IMG/VR virus record: IMGVR_UViG_3300032086_002562
Coordinates: 1-21,564 of that record
Direction: 5' to 3' (one strand)
Length of the DNA stretch: 21,564 bases
Source of the DNA: a virus
Below are positions 13,421-20,186 of the stretch, in pieces; position 1 is the stretch's first letter, and each line of letters begins with the position of its first letter. The notes beneath the pieces are model-generated. The model worked only from the letters and a program-made list of their open reading frames with translations, was not told the DNA's origin and searched no databases. The translations under genes were made by a program, and so were the position numbers.

Positions 13421-13926
13421 TCGGATTAAAAAAGGCACTGGAGGGGCTGTTCGGCCCTTCCAAGCCTACTCAAAAGGATAAGCTAAAAAAGTCATTAGAA
13501 GGGCTACTCCATGTCCCTTCTAATTCCAGCCGGGCGGGTGCTGGAGCCAAAAAACCCGCCACTAATTCCAACGATATGGCGGCTATTGCCGCTTTGTATA
13601 AACAGATTGATCTCGGAGGATTAACTGACATGAACCACAAAAAGCTGAAGCAGTTGGCTAATCAACTGCGTGACATCGCGGTTTCAATCGACAACTTGGT
13701 TGAAGATGACAAAACCGAAAACGCAAAACCCTATGCTGCGTTTCTTGCGCCTACGCACAAGAAGCTGTCCACTGGCAAAAAAACACTGGCGCAGCTTTCC
13801 AAGCAGTTGGGTAAAAAAGAAAGCACATTGACCTATGAGTTTTCACAGCTTCGCAAAGCTGGTGTTGATGTCCAAAAGACATACGACAAGAAAGTAAAAG
13901 CTCATAAGTATTTCGTGGCGGCATAA
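13408..13926 (+). CDS. Basic protein with N-terminal LKKxLEGL repeats and HTH-like C-terminus
   Basis: The 172-residue product overlaps the previous gene by 13 bases, with GGGGTGG upstream. Residues 7-18 and 26-38 are a duplicated peptide (LKKALEGLFG-PS and LKKSLEGLLHVPS). A Ser/Ala/Lys-rich linker follows, then a helical domain. The C-terminal segment LAQLSKQLGKKESTLTYEF (about 133-151) looks like a winged or simple helix-turn-helix. Later starts at 13576 and at 13631 (GGAGG ten bases before) are possible, but the synonymous pattern between the two repeat units argues that the 5' end is translated. Its placement between DUF669 and the helicase suggests a replication role. I do not recognise the family. 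Confidence 0.7.
   Translation: MGALIGLKKALEGLFGPSKPTQKDKLKKSLEGLLHVPSNSSRAGAGAKKPATNSNDMAAIAALYKQIDLGGLTDMNHKKLKQLANQLRDIAVSIDNLVEDDKTENAKPYAAFLAPTHKKLSTGKKTLAQLSKQLGKKESTLTYEFSQLRKAGVDVQKTYDKKVKAHKYFVAA
13427..13560 (+). repeat. Duplicated unit with three successive hairpins
   Basis: TAAAAAAG at 13427 and 13484 begins two diverged copies of a coding unit. Each folds: hairpin 1 TGGAGGGGC (13439-13447) with GCCCTTCCA (13454-13462); hairpin 2 ATTAGAAGGG (13494-13503) with CCCTTCTAAT (13515-13524), a perfect 10-bp stem with an 11-base loop. A third, GGCGGGT (13533-13539) with ACCCGCC (13554-13560), follows at once. One G-C pair of hairpin 1 is A-T in hairpin 2, a paired change. None is followed by a U-tract, so these are not ordinary terminators. 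Confidence 0.6.
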
Positions 13927-15603
13927 ATGATTCTCCGCCCGTATCAAGAGGCAGCCATTAAAGATGCTTCTGATGCGCTTGATAAACACAACAACACGCT
14001 AGTTGTTGCACCGACAGGGGCAGGCAAGACAATTATGTTGTCTGCCCTTGTGGGCAAGCGCAGCGAGAAGAACCAATCAATATTGGTGCTGCAACACAGA
14101 GATGAACTGGTTTCACAAAACATGGGCAAGTTTGCTCTTGTTAACCCGAACATTTCTACCAGTGTGGTAAATGCTGCCAGAAAGGACTGGAATGGCAAGG
14201 TTTCGTTTGCAATGGTTCAAACGCTATCTCGTGAAAACAATCTGTCCGATATGCCAAAGCTTGACATGATCGTGGTCGATGAGGCCCATCATGTAATCGC
14301 TGACACTTATCAGCGCATTATTAATGCAGCAAAAAAAGCAAACCAAAAGATAGAAGTCGTTGGCTTTACTGCCACTCCCAACAGGGGTGACAAAAAAGGC
14401 CTGCGTGATATTTTCACAAATTGTTCACATCAAATTGAAATCGGCACATTGATCCGTGAGGGATTCTTGGTGCAGCCCCGGACTTTTGTTGTTGATGTTG
14501 GCGTGCAGGACGATCTTCGCACAGTCAGAAAAACAATAACCGACTTTGATATGACGGAAGTTGAAGGCATCATGAACCGCCGCGCTGTTAACAAGCGAGT
14601 GGTAGAAGAATGGATGGAAAAAGCTGGCGACAGAAAAACCATTGTTTTTTGCTCAACCATTCAACACGCACAAGACCTTTGTGAAGAATTTAAACTAGCA
14701 GGAGTTTCAGCAGAAACTGTTACTGGCGATACTCCAAAAGATGATCGGGAAGAAATTCTGGACGGTCTTTCACATGGAGACATTCAGGTTGTTGTGAATG
14801 TTGCTGTGCTGACAGAGGGCTTTGACGCGCCTCCCGTGTCTTGCGTGGTCCTGACGCGGCCCTGCTCATACAAGGCTACAATGGTGCAGATGATTGGCCG
14901 TGGTTTACGCACAATCAATCCAGAAGAGTTTCCGGGCGTTGTAAAAACAGACTGCATTGTTATGGACTTCGGCACATCTGTTTTAACGCATGGGTCACTG
15001 GATGACAGCGTTAATCTTGATGGAAGTCAGGCTGATCCGAACGAAGAAAACGAAGCGCCAACAAAAGAATGCCCAAATTGTAAAGCTGAAGTTCCGTTGT
15101 CTGTTCGTGAATGTCCCTTCTGCGATCACATTTTTGAAGGGCAGGATGCAGAACCGCTCCAGTCATTTGTGATGATGGAAGTTGAATTGATAGACAAATC
15201 GCCGTTCCGATGGATTGATTTGTTCGGGACTGGCAAGGTATTGGCCGCATCCGGCTTTGAGGGCTTTGCAATGGTGGTAGATACTAATGACTTTTCTATG
15301 GGCATTGTGAAACGCAAGAATGGCCGTGCGAGGCTTGTTAGCATCGGAACTCGTTCACAAGCCATTGCGGCAGCCGATGATTTTCTGCGTGAGGTAGAAG
15401 ACAGCACAGCGGCCAATAAATCAAAGCGCTGGCTCAATCAACCTGTTACACCAAAGCAAATGGAGCATTTGAATAGAAACGGCTTTGAAGTAAATGCGTT
15501 CAGCTTTAATTGGACGAAGTATAAAGCAGCTTGTATGTTGAACTATGCCTTCAACAAAAGGCAGATCGATTCAGTTGTAAACCATTGTCTTACTGGAAAA
15601 TGA
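13927..15603 (+). CDS. SF2 DEAH-type helicase with zinc ribbon, RadD-like
   Basis: The 558-residue product has all the main SF2 motifs: RPYQ (4-7), Walker A APTGAGKT (28-35), DEAH (118-121), TAT (148-150), the C-terminal domain with IVFCSTIQHAQDL and TEGFDAP, and motif VI QMIGRGLR (321-328). A four-cysteine zinc ribbon follows (Cys382, Cys385, Cys396, Cys399), then a further domain of about 150 residues. RadD (YejH), a helicase-like repair protein that acts with SSB and RecA, has this size and a comparable zinc region; the match is by layout, not alignment. The ATG directly follows the previous stop. It probably unwinds or remodels DNA during phage replication and recombination. Confidence 0.93.
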   Translation: MILRPYQEAAIKDASDALDKHNNTLVVAPTGAGKTIMLSALVGKRSEKNQSILVLQHRDELVSQNMGKFALVNPNISTSVVNAARKDWNGKVSFAMVQTLSRENNLSDMPKLDMIVVDEAHHVIADTYQRIINAAKKANQKIEVVGFTATPNRGDKKGLRDIFTNCSHQIEIGTLIREGFLVQPRTFVVDVGVQDDLRTVRKTITDFDMTEVEGIMNRRAVNKRVVEEWMEKAGDRKTIVFCSTIQHAQDLCEEFKLAGVSAETVTGDTPKDDREEILDGLSHGDIQVVVNVAVLTEGFDAPPVSCVVLTRPCSYKATMVQMIGRGLRTINPEEFPGVVKTDCIVMDFGTSVLTHGSLDDSVNLDGSQADPNEENEAPTKECPNCKAEVPLSVRECPFCDHIFEGQDAEPLQSFVMMEVELIDKSPFRWIDLFGTGKVLAASGFEGFAMVVDTNDFSMGIVKRKNGRARLVSIGTRSQAIAAADDFLREVEDSTAANKSKRWLNQPVTPKQMEHLNRNGFEVNAFSFNWTKYKAACMLNYAFNKRQIDSVVNHCLTGK

Positions 15604-15604
15604 A

Positions 15605-15877
15605 ATGGCTCGTGGTGAACTTAAAATATGGATGGCAAACCAGAATCAGAATGATTTATCGGAATTTAAATCCTTTGTTCAGGTTAAAGACCCGGACGAT
15701 GATCATGAAGTGAGAGATGCAGCGTGGGATGTCATAGAGGTGATTATTGAGGAACACGGAGAATTGTTCGTTTCCGGTAGGGCGCTTTTGAATTTTGACG
15801 ACTACGACATACTGTATGAGTTTTCATTTGAAAGAGAAGATGAGGATTTTGAAAATTGTCAGATAACAATTCACTAA
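15605..15877 (+). CDS. Small acidic protein, function unknown
   Basis: The 90-residue product begins MARGELKIWMANQNQNDLSE, one base after the helicase stop. It is strongly acidic in its centre and C-terminus (DPDDDHEV, EREDEDFE), with alternating hydrophobic residues that suggest a small alpha/beta fold. No family is recognised. The tight junction with the helicase and the 22-base overlap with the next gene indicate a coupled operon member; the acidity would suit a DNA mimic or a protein-binding accessory, which is speculation. Confidence 0.7.
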   Translation: MARGELKIWMANQNQNDLSEFKSFVQVKDPDDDHEVRDAAWDVIEVIIEEHGELFVSGRALLNFDDYDILYEFSFEREDEDFENCQITIH

Positions 15878-16074
15878 AAGACTTTGCCAGCTCTATTGAA
15901 AAGATAGGCTGGCAGAAAAGGTTTTGTGACCTGTCACAAGACGAAGTAATCGGATTAATCGTAATAGCACAATCATTGAAGGGGATTGATGATGAATACG
16001 CTGGGGACTACCTTACAGAGCTTTATTTCAAATATGGAGGAAAGCCAGCAGAAGAATCAGAAATTCCGTTCTGA
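15856..16074 (+). CDS. Small helical protein with TTG start, function unknown
   Basis: The 72-residue product begins with TTG (MSDNNSLKDFASSIEKIGWQ), overlapping the previous gene by 22 bases; GAGGA nine bases upstream supports the start. It is a helical protein with a conserved-looking core (DLSQDEVIGLIVIAQSLKGI) and a C-terminal acidic tail (AEESEIPF). No enzyme motif or membrane segment is seen. It sits between the helicase and Fe-S nuclease genes, and may be a small accessory of either; I do not recognise the family. Confidence 0.65.
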   Translation: MSDNNSLKDFASSIEKIGWQKRFCDLSQDEVIGLIVIAQSLKGIDDEYAGDYLTELYFKYGGKPAEESEIPF

Positions 16075-16075
16075 A

Positions 16076-16789
16076 ATGTCCGCCTCTATCGTTGCTGAGC
16101 TGGACAGGGCTATTCTTGCCAAGAATGCCAAACAGGAGCGGCGGCGCTATCTAGGCGCATCTTCTTTGGGAGATGCCTGTGCCAGAAAGATCCAATACAG
16201 ATATATGGGCTTTGATGCTGATGAGGGGCGGGGCTTTCCGGCACAGACTTTACGCACATTTTCACTTGGTCACGCTATCGAAGACCTGATGATTATGTTC
16301 TTTCGTGACGCAGGCTTTGACCTACGCACAGACAGAAATGGCGAACAATTTGGATTTGAAGCAGCTGAGGGCGAAGTTCGCGGGCATATAGACGGCGTTA
16401 TATGTGGTGGCCCGCTAGAGCTGGAATACCCTATGCTGTGGGAATGTAAGTCGGCTAACGATAAAAAGTTTAAAGAGTTTGTGAACAAGGGCGTGTCACA
16501 AGCCAACCCTGTCTACGCAGCGCAGATCGCGCTCTATCAAGCCTATATGAATTTATCTGACAATCCGTGCGTGTTCACGGTGCTGAATAAAAACACAAGC
16601 GAAGTATATATTGAGCTTGTGCCTTTTAATCAGGCTCTGGCGCAGTCAACAAGCGACAAAGCTGTTGACATACTAAGAGCCAGTCAGGCAAATGATCTAC
16701 TACCTCGTATCGCGCAAAATGACGATTATTACTTGTGTAAGTTCTGTGAGTTCCGCGATACTTGTTGGAAGAAAAAGGGGACTGCCTAA
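16076..16789 (+). CDS. Cas4/AddB-type Fe-S nuclease (PD-(D/E)XK)
   Basis: The 237-residue product has the nuclease residues His66 and Glu69 (GHAIE), Asp106 (GHIDG), Glu123-x-Lys125 (WECKS) and a Gln/Tyr motif (YAAQIALYQAY). Four cysteines, Cys35 (SSLGDACARK) plus Cys221, Cys224 and Cys230 (CKFCEFRDTC), fit the 4Fe-4S clamp of Cas4 and AddB nucleases: one N-terminal and three C-terminal cysteines in CxxCx5C. It probably resects DNA ends to feed Sak4 annealing. The ATG one base after the previous stop leaves about 25 residues before the first cysteine motif, as usual in the family. An earlier ATG at 15989 or 15992 with AAGGGG upstream is a real alternative and would overlap the previous gene. 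Confidence 0.9.
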   Translation: MSASIVAELDRAILAKNAKQERRRYLGASSLGDACARKIQYRYMGFDADEGRGFPAQTLRTFSLGHAIEDLMIMFFRDAGFDLRTDRNGEQFGFEAAEGEVRGHIDGVICGGPLELEYPMLWECKSANDKKFKEFVNKGVSQANPVYAAQIALYQAYMNLSDNPCVFTVLNKNTSEVYIELVPFNQALAQSTSDKAVDILRASQANDLLPRIAQNDDYYLCKFCEFRDTCWKKKGTA

Positions 16790-16800
16790 ACAGTCCCCTT
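16775..16800. terminator. Perfect 10-bp hairpin with stop codon in the loop
   Basis: AAGGGGACTG (16775-16784) and CAGTCCCCTT (16791-16800) pair perfectly around the loop CCTAAA, which contains the TAA of the nuclease gene. Rightward, only TT follows the stem, so termination would be weak. Leftward, the stem is followed by TTTTTC, so it looks like an intrinsic terminator for antisense transcription, or an mRNA-processing or stability site in the gap before the primase gene. Confidence 0.6.
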
Positions 16801-16847
16801 GTGAGAAAGGAAATAGAAGAACCAACATCTATTCGGGAATCAATATA

Positions 16848-19016
16848 ATGTCTATCGTTCAATTTGGCAACACAAGATCTGGTGTTTCTGGGCATGATTT
16901 GGTCCAAGAAATATCTGACAAAGTTCCGCGCAGTGAGCAAATTCGCATCCTGCAAAACACATTTCCTGCGGGCCGAATCCATGGGAATACCTTCTACATA
17001 GGCTCCCTGCTTGGCGAATCAGGGAAATCGTTAAAAATAAACATTGACCCCAAAAGTCCGCATTTTATGAAGGGGCAGGACTTTAACGGCGGGGTCGGTG
17101 TTGGTGGCATCGTAAAGATTTTGATGGAAGCACGCGGTATGCGGCTGCCTGAAATCAAAGAGATGTTTAGCGATTATTTGGAAAATACCGGGCCAAAGAT
17201 TGCTCGTGACAACGGGCCAGTGGAAAACCCCATAAAGCCGCAATACAATATCAATTCGCCCTATGACGCAGAACACAGCTATGTGAGTGCAGATGGCGAA
17301 GTTATCGTGTCTGTGCGCCGCTACAATGTAAAAGACATAGCAGGCAATCCAGTTCTGGACACAAGCGGCAGGCCAAAGAAAGAGTTCAGGCCATTCATTC
17401 CGGGGCAGTCCTACTCCAAGTTTCCAGATATTAGGCCGCTATATAACATCCCGAACATTTTGGCTTCCGAGAGAGTTATTTGGGTGGAGGGCGAAAAATG
17501 CGCTGATGCTCTTAACCATGCGGGATACACAGCGACTTGCACAATCGGCGGCGCTGGTGCGCTGACAAAAAAGACATCGCCGCAATATGATTTCTCCCAG
17601 CTGCAAGGCAAAGAGCTGATTATATGGCCGGACAATGACGCAGCAGGCAAGAAGCTGGCAGATTTGATACAAGATTTAGCACTGAACGCAGGCGCAAAGT
17701 CTGTGACGATGCTAACACCGCCTATGGGCAAGCCTGAAAAGTGGGACGCAGCAGACGCACTATCTGAAAACTTTGACATCGAATCTTTCCTGAATACCAA
17801 GTCAAAGCTGACAAAGCGTGCGCTAAATCTTCTTGATGAAAGTATGCTTATCTCCCGGTTCTCCGGTGAAGCACCCGAACAAAAGTTTCTGGTGGACGGC
17901 ACATTCCCTCTGGGCGTGCCAATTGTGTTTGCCGCAGCGGGTGACGCTGGTAAGGGCATGATGACGCTGGACTTGGGCATGAAGATCGCATCGGGAAAGC
18001 CAATGAGCTTTGCTTTTGGCGGGCTGGTAAAAGAGTTTGGCAATGTGGTTGTGTTTACAGCAGAGGATGATGAAGCTGAAATGCACAGAAGAATTGATCG
18101 TCTTGATGATTTTGGCGATAGGTTCAACTATCCGCATGAAATACGCGTGGTTCCGCTGCCGAATGTGGGCGGGGTGTTTCCGATTATGAAAGAGGCAAAC
18201 GGAGAGTTCACGACAAGCGAGGAGTTTGAAAAAATATACTCCCAGCTGCTTCAGCTGCAAAATCTGAAATTGATCGTGTTTGATCCGCTGGCCTCCTTTG
18301 TTCACGCTGATGTAAATGCAGACCCGGCAGCGGGCGCAGCACTGACAGGCCTTCTTGCCAAGATTGCTACAGAGACTGGCGCATCTGTGCTGATGTGTCA
18401 TCACATGACAAAAGTAAAAGATGACGCTGTTGTTTCTACGCCTGAGCAAGCACGCAATATGATCCGGGGGACATCTGCTCTGGTTGACGGCGTGCGGTCT
18501 GCCTTTGCCCTGTGGCAAGTGGACACTGCAAGGGGTCAGAAGATGTGCGAGGCTCTGGAAACGCCCTACGCACGCAACAGATGCTTTGACGGCGCAGTGG
18601 TTAAGTCAAACGGGCCTGCTGACAGAAAAATTAGGCACTTCTTGCGTGACCAGTCATCGGGGCTGCTGATTGATAAAACAGAGGAGTTGGAGGCTCTTGA
18701 GCGTGGAACGGCTAAGGAAATGAAGCTGACGGCCCTGTGCGACTGGATCATAGAGTGTGAAAATAACGGAATCGCGCTGACGCACATGACAGGAAACAAT
18801 GCCGTTCATCGGCGCACAGAAGATGCTGACTGCCCTGAAATGCTGCAAGGCATCGGCAAGTCTACAGTTGAGCGTTATGTGCGTGAATTGCAATCTACTG
18901 GCCGAATAAACAAGTTCCAGCTAACGCCTACAGGTGGTAAGATATGGCTTGGAGCTGCAAATGGGCTGATGAGCCAAGGGCTGTATGAGCCAGTGACGGG
19001 GAGAGACAATGTATAA
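16848..19016 (+). CDS. Bifunctional primase-helicase (TOPRIM plus RecA-like AAA_25)
   Basis: The 722-residue product primes and unwinds DNA at the fork. The N-terminal 110 residues (FMKGQDFNGGVGVGGIVKIL) resemble a primase zinc-domain fold but lack cysteines. The TOPRIM domain has VEGEKCADAL with Glu214, and IIWPDNDAAG with Asp262 and Asp264. The helicase half has Walker A AGDAGKGMMT (Lys369), then VVVFTAEDD, LIVFDPLASF and VLMCHHMTK, the layout of RepA/AAA_25 hexameric helicases; Gly follows the P-loop lysine instead of Ser or Thr. A C-terminal winged-helix-like segment (GKSTVERYVRELQSTGRI) follows. The ATG at 16848 is chosen because the frame upstream runs over the preceding gene and hairpin; a weak GGGAA lies nine bases upstream. 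Confidence 0.92.
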   Translation: MSIVQFGNTRSGVSGHDLVQEISDKVPRSEQIRILQNTFPAGRIHGNTFYIGSLLGESGKSLKINIDPKSPHFMKGQDFNGGVGVGGIVKILMEARGMRLPEIKEMFSDYLENTGPKIARDNGPVENPIKPQYNINSPYDAEHSYVSADGEVIVSVRRYNVKDIAGNPVLDTSGRPKKEFRPFIPGQSYSKFPDIRPLYNIPNILASERVIWVEGEKCADALNHAGYTATCTIGGAGALTKKTSPQYDFSQLQGKELIIWPDNDAAGKKLADLIQDLALNAGAKSVTMLTPPMGKPEKWDAADALSENFDIESFLNTKSKLTKRALNLLDESMLISRFSGEAPEQKFLVDGTFPLGVPIVFAAAGDAGKGMMTLDLGMKIASGKPMSFAFGGLVKEFGNVVVFTAEDDEAEMHRRIDRLDDFGDRFNYPHEIRVVPLPNVGGVFPIMKEANGEFTTSEEFEKIYSQLLQLQNLKLIVFDPLASFVHADVNADPAAGAALTGLLAKIATETGASVLMCHHMTKVKDDAVVSTPEQARNMIRGTSALVDGVRSAFALWQVDTARGQKMCEALETPYARNRCFDGAVVKSNGPADRKIRHFLRDQSSGLLIDKTEELEALERGTAKEMKLTALCDWIIECENNGIALTHMTGNNAVHRRTEDADCPEMLQGIGKSTVERYVRELQSTGRINKFQLTPTGGKIWLGAANGLMSQGLYEPVTGRDNV

Positions 19017-19167
19017 GACAGCTGTAAATATGAGCGTTGATGAGTTCAAGCTTGAGCTGGAGCGAATTAATCATAAAGTAACCCACTTCTACGAAAGAAC
19101 AAAGCCGTCAAGGCAGAACAGAACATATCTGAAGGCCGAGTTACGCAAGCTGAAGGTGAAAAAATGA
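19009..19167 (+). CDS. 52-residue basic helical protein
   Basis: The product begins MYKTAVNMSVDEFKLELERI and ends in a basic helix (LKAELRKLKVKK). GGGGAG five bases before the ATG and an 8-base overlap with the primase-helicase stop support it, and it ends with an ATGA overlap onto the next small gene. It is predicted to be largely helical, with heptad-like Leu spacing at the C-terminus, possibly an oligomeric or nucleic-acid-binding peptide. No family is recognised. Confidence 0.65.
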   Translation: MYKTAVNMSVDEFKLELERINHKVTHFYERTKPSRQNRTYLKAELRKLKVKK

Positions 19168-19313
19168 ACCGCCTGCGAACCCTGAAGCCGAAAGAAGAAG
19201 CGCCAAAGGTGCGCCATAAGGCGGAGAATTGTTCGGTTTGTGGCGCTGCAAACGCAGCTCATTCGTCCGACTTCGGCAGAACTTGGCAGTGCTTCCAGCA
19301 CAAAAAGAAGTGA
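19164..19313 (+). CDS. 49-residue zinc-finger-like protein
   Basis: The product has a basic N-terminus (MNRLRTLKPKEEAPKVRHK), then CSVC (24-27) and a later CFQH (43-46), a CxxC...CxxH arrangement that can hold one zinc. The ATG overlaps the previous stop (ATGA), with AAGGTG upstream, so it is translationally coupled. It ends eight bases before the convergent HTH gene. It may bind DNA or RNA, but this is only from composition. Confidence 0.65.
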   Translation: MNRLRTLKPKEEAPKVRHKAENCSVCGAANAAHSSDFGRTWQCFQHKKK

Positions 19314-19321
19314 TTTGTGCG

Positions 19322-19558
19322 CTACGCGTCCCTAACTGGCAATATTTTTAGCTCATAACCAAGGGCGTTAAGGGCTGCTTGTATTTCAGGCAGGCGCGGG
19401 CTGTGCTGTGTTCTCCATTTACGCAGCGTGTCTCTGTGCAGGCCAACCCGTTCAGATAAATCCATCTGACAAACGCGCTGACGATACATCTCCTCAAACA
19501 AAAACCTGATGATCGGGTCATTGTTTATGATGGCAGGCCGATGCCTAAACTTCCTCAT
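19322..19558 (-). CDS. Helix-turn-helix regulator (Cro/XRE-like)
   Basis: The 78-residue product begins MRKFRHRPAIINNDPIIRFL. The helix-turn-helix lies at about residues 32-52 (MDLSERVGLHRDTLRKWRTQ), followed by a dimerisation-type tail (LPEIQAALNALGYELKILP) usual for small phage HTH proteins. It overlaps the upstream DUF6378 gene by 14 bases, so both come from one leftward transcript starting in the 19809-19870 region. Opposite that start lies a strong rightward promoter with a direct repeat, a plausible target. Regulatory role is probable; whether it acts as repressor of the rightward module is inferred. Confidence 0.85.
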   Translation of the reverse strand: MRKFRHRPAIINNDPIIRFLFEEMYRQRVCQMDLSERVGLHRDTLRKWRTQHSPRLPEIQAALNALGYELKILPVRDA

Positions 19559-19808
19559 GTTCGCCTGCTAACGCTGCATAACCACAAATATCAACCCAGC
19601 TGTCCTCATGGTTGGGCGTGGAGGTAAGCCGAGACAACTTCATGGCTATCAAGCACATGAACACTTGTTCGGTTGATACTTCCGTGCCGAGCAGCGCTGA
19701 CCACATCTTGGCAATTTGTTCGTGATTTTTGCGTGCGTCCCCGTAAACAGATGCCCTCTCCCCATTGATGAGCGTATCCGCTACTTTCAGTATTTCGCTT
19801 CTGTTCAT
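19545..19808 (-). CDS. DUF6378 family protein
   Basis: The 87-residue product begins MNRSEILKVADTLINGERAS and keeps the family pattern: LINGERASVYGDARKNHEQI, then MWSALLGTEVSTEQVFMCLI, then KLSRL...HEDSWVDICGYAAL. This is a common small phage protein of unknown function, often placed among early genes. AAGGAGG seven bases before the ATG sets the start. It is the first gene of the leftward pair and is coupled by overlap to the HTH gene. The conserved charged residues (GD-R-NH, HEDSWVD) suggest an enzyme or ligand-binding site, which has not been assigned to my knowledge. Confidence 0.88.
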   Translation of the reverse strand: MNRSEILKVADTLINGERASVYGDARKNHEQIAKMWSALLGTEVSTEQVFMCLIAMKLSRLTSTPNHEDSWVDICGYAALAGEHEEV

Positions 19809-19873
19809 GAATAGCCCTCCTTGTTTGAGTGGTCATTTTATCACAGGCATTGTAAGTTTGAGAATTTTTTTTA

Positions 19874-19902
19874 TTGACACTCTAACTATCACGAACTATC
19901 TT
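19874..19902 (+). promoter_or_regulatory. Strong sigma70-type promoter of the rightward accessory module
   Basis: A perfect TTGACA (19874-19879) and TATCTT (19897-19902) are separated by exactly 17 bases. Directly upstream is an A/T-rich stretch with eight T residues (19865-19872) that could act as an UP element. The start near 19909 gives a leader of about 30 bases ending in AAGGAGATAAAG before the ATG at 19941. It faces away from the leftward HTH/DUF6378 genes. Confidence 0.75.
19884..19900 (+). promoter_or_regulatory. AACTATC direct repeat, candidate operator
   Basis: AACTATC occurs at 19884-19890 and again at 19894-19900, ten bases apart (one helical turn), in the spacer and -10 box of the 19874-19902 promoter. 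Two half-sites on one DNA face inside a promoter next to an HTH gene are a plausible operator. Binding is inferred. Confidence 0.45.
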
Positions 19903-19940
19903 TGTATATGAGAACGGTAAACCATAATAAGGAGATAAAG

Positions 19941-20156
19941 ATGAGTTACGGTAAAGACCCAACAAGACATACGGTGTGGCTGCCACATACTTTTGATATG
20001 AACGAAGCTGCTGATATTGTCTGGGATGCTTTGGAAAACGCAGGCTATCTTGATGATGATGATGATACCAAGGTCAGAGATGCCTTCAGTAATCTGATGA
20101 TGACTTTGTATGTGCAGTCGGGATACTCTGACGATAGTGATGATCCTTGGGCATAG
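19941..20156 (+). CDS. Small acidic protein (71 aa), function unknown
   Basis: The product starts MSYGKDPTRHTVWLPHTFDM and carries acidic clusters (LDDDDDTKVRDAF and SDDSDDPW). The ATG at 19941 is fixed by AAGGAGATAAAG; the frame is open upstream to 19902 but without an RBS and across the promoter. It is the first gene behind the strongest promoter of the window, so probably expressed early and highly. The acidity is compatible with an inhibitor or DNA-mimic protein, but there is no family match to support that. Confidence 0.75.
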   Translation: MSYGKDPTRHTVWLPHTFDMNEAADIVWDALENAGYLDDDDDTKVRDAFSNLMMTLYVQSGYSDDSDDPWA

Positions 20157-20186
20157 TCAATATTAAGAAAAGAAAAGGAAGAACCA

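Noticed and set aside
13439-13560. The three hairpins as ordinary intrinsic terminators
   Set aside because: None is followed by a U-rich tract, and they lie within a translated frame upstream of operon genes.
16665-16694. TTGACA inside the nuclease gene as a promoter
   Set aside because: No matching -10 at 16-18 bases; it is explained by coding sequence.
16692-16847. Upstream extension of the primase-helicase frame
   Set aside because: It would overlap the nuclease's essential Fe-S cysteine region and the hairpin, and encodes an unlikely sequence; the ATG at 16848 follows a normal gap.
17411-18518. Long leftward open frames (238 and 231 codons) inside the primase-helicase gene
   Set aside because: They lie opposite a clear TOPRIM/RecA-like coding frame, have no ribosome sites, show low-complexity or unnatural composition and match no motif; they are frame shadows.
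19313-19322. Bidirectional terminator between the convergent small gene and HTH gene
   Set aside because: The gap is eight bases and no stem with a U-tract was seen on either strand.
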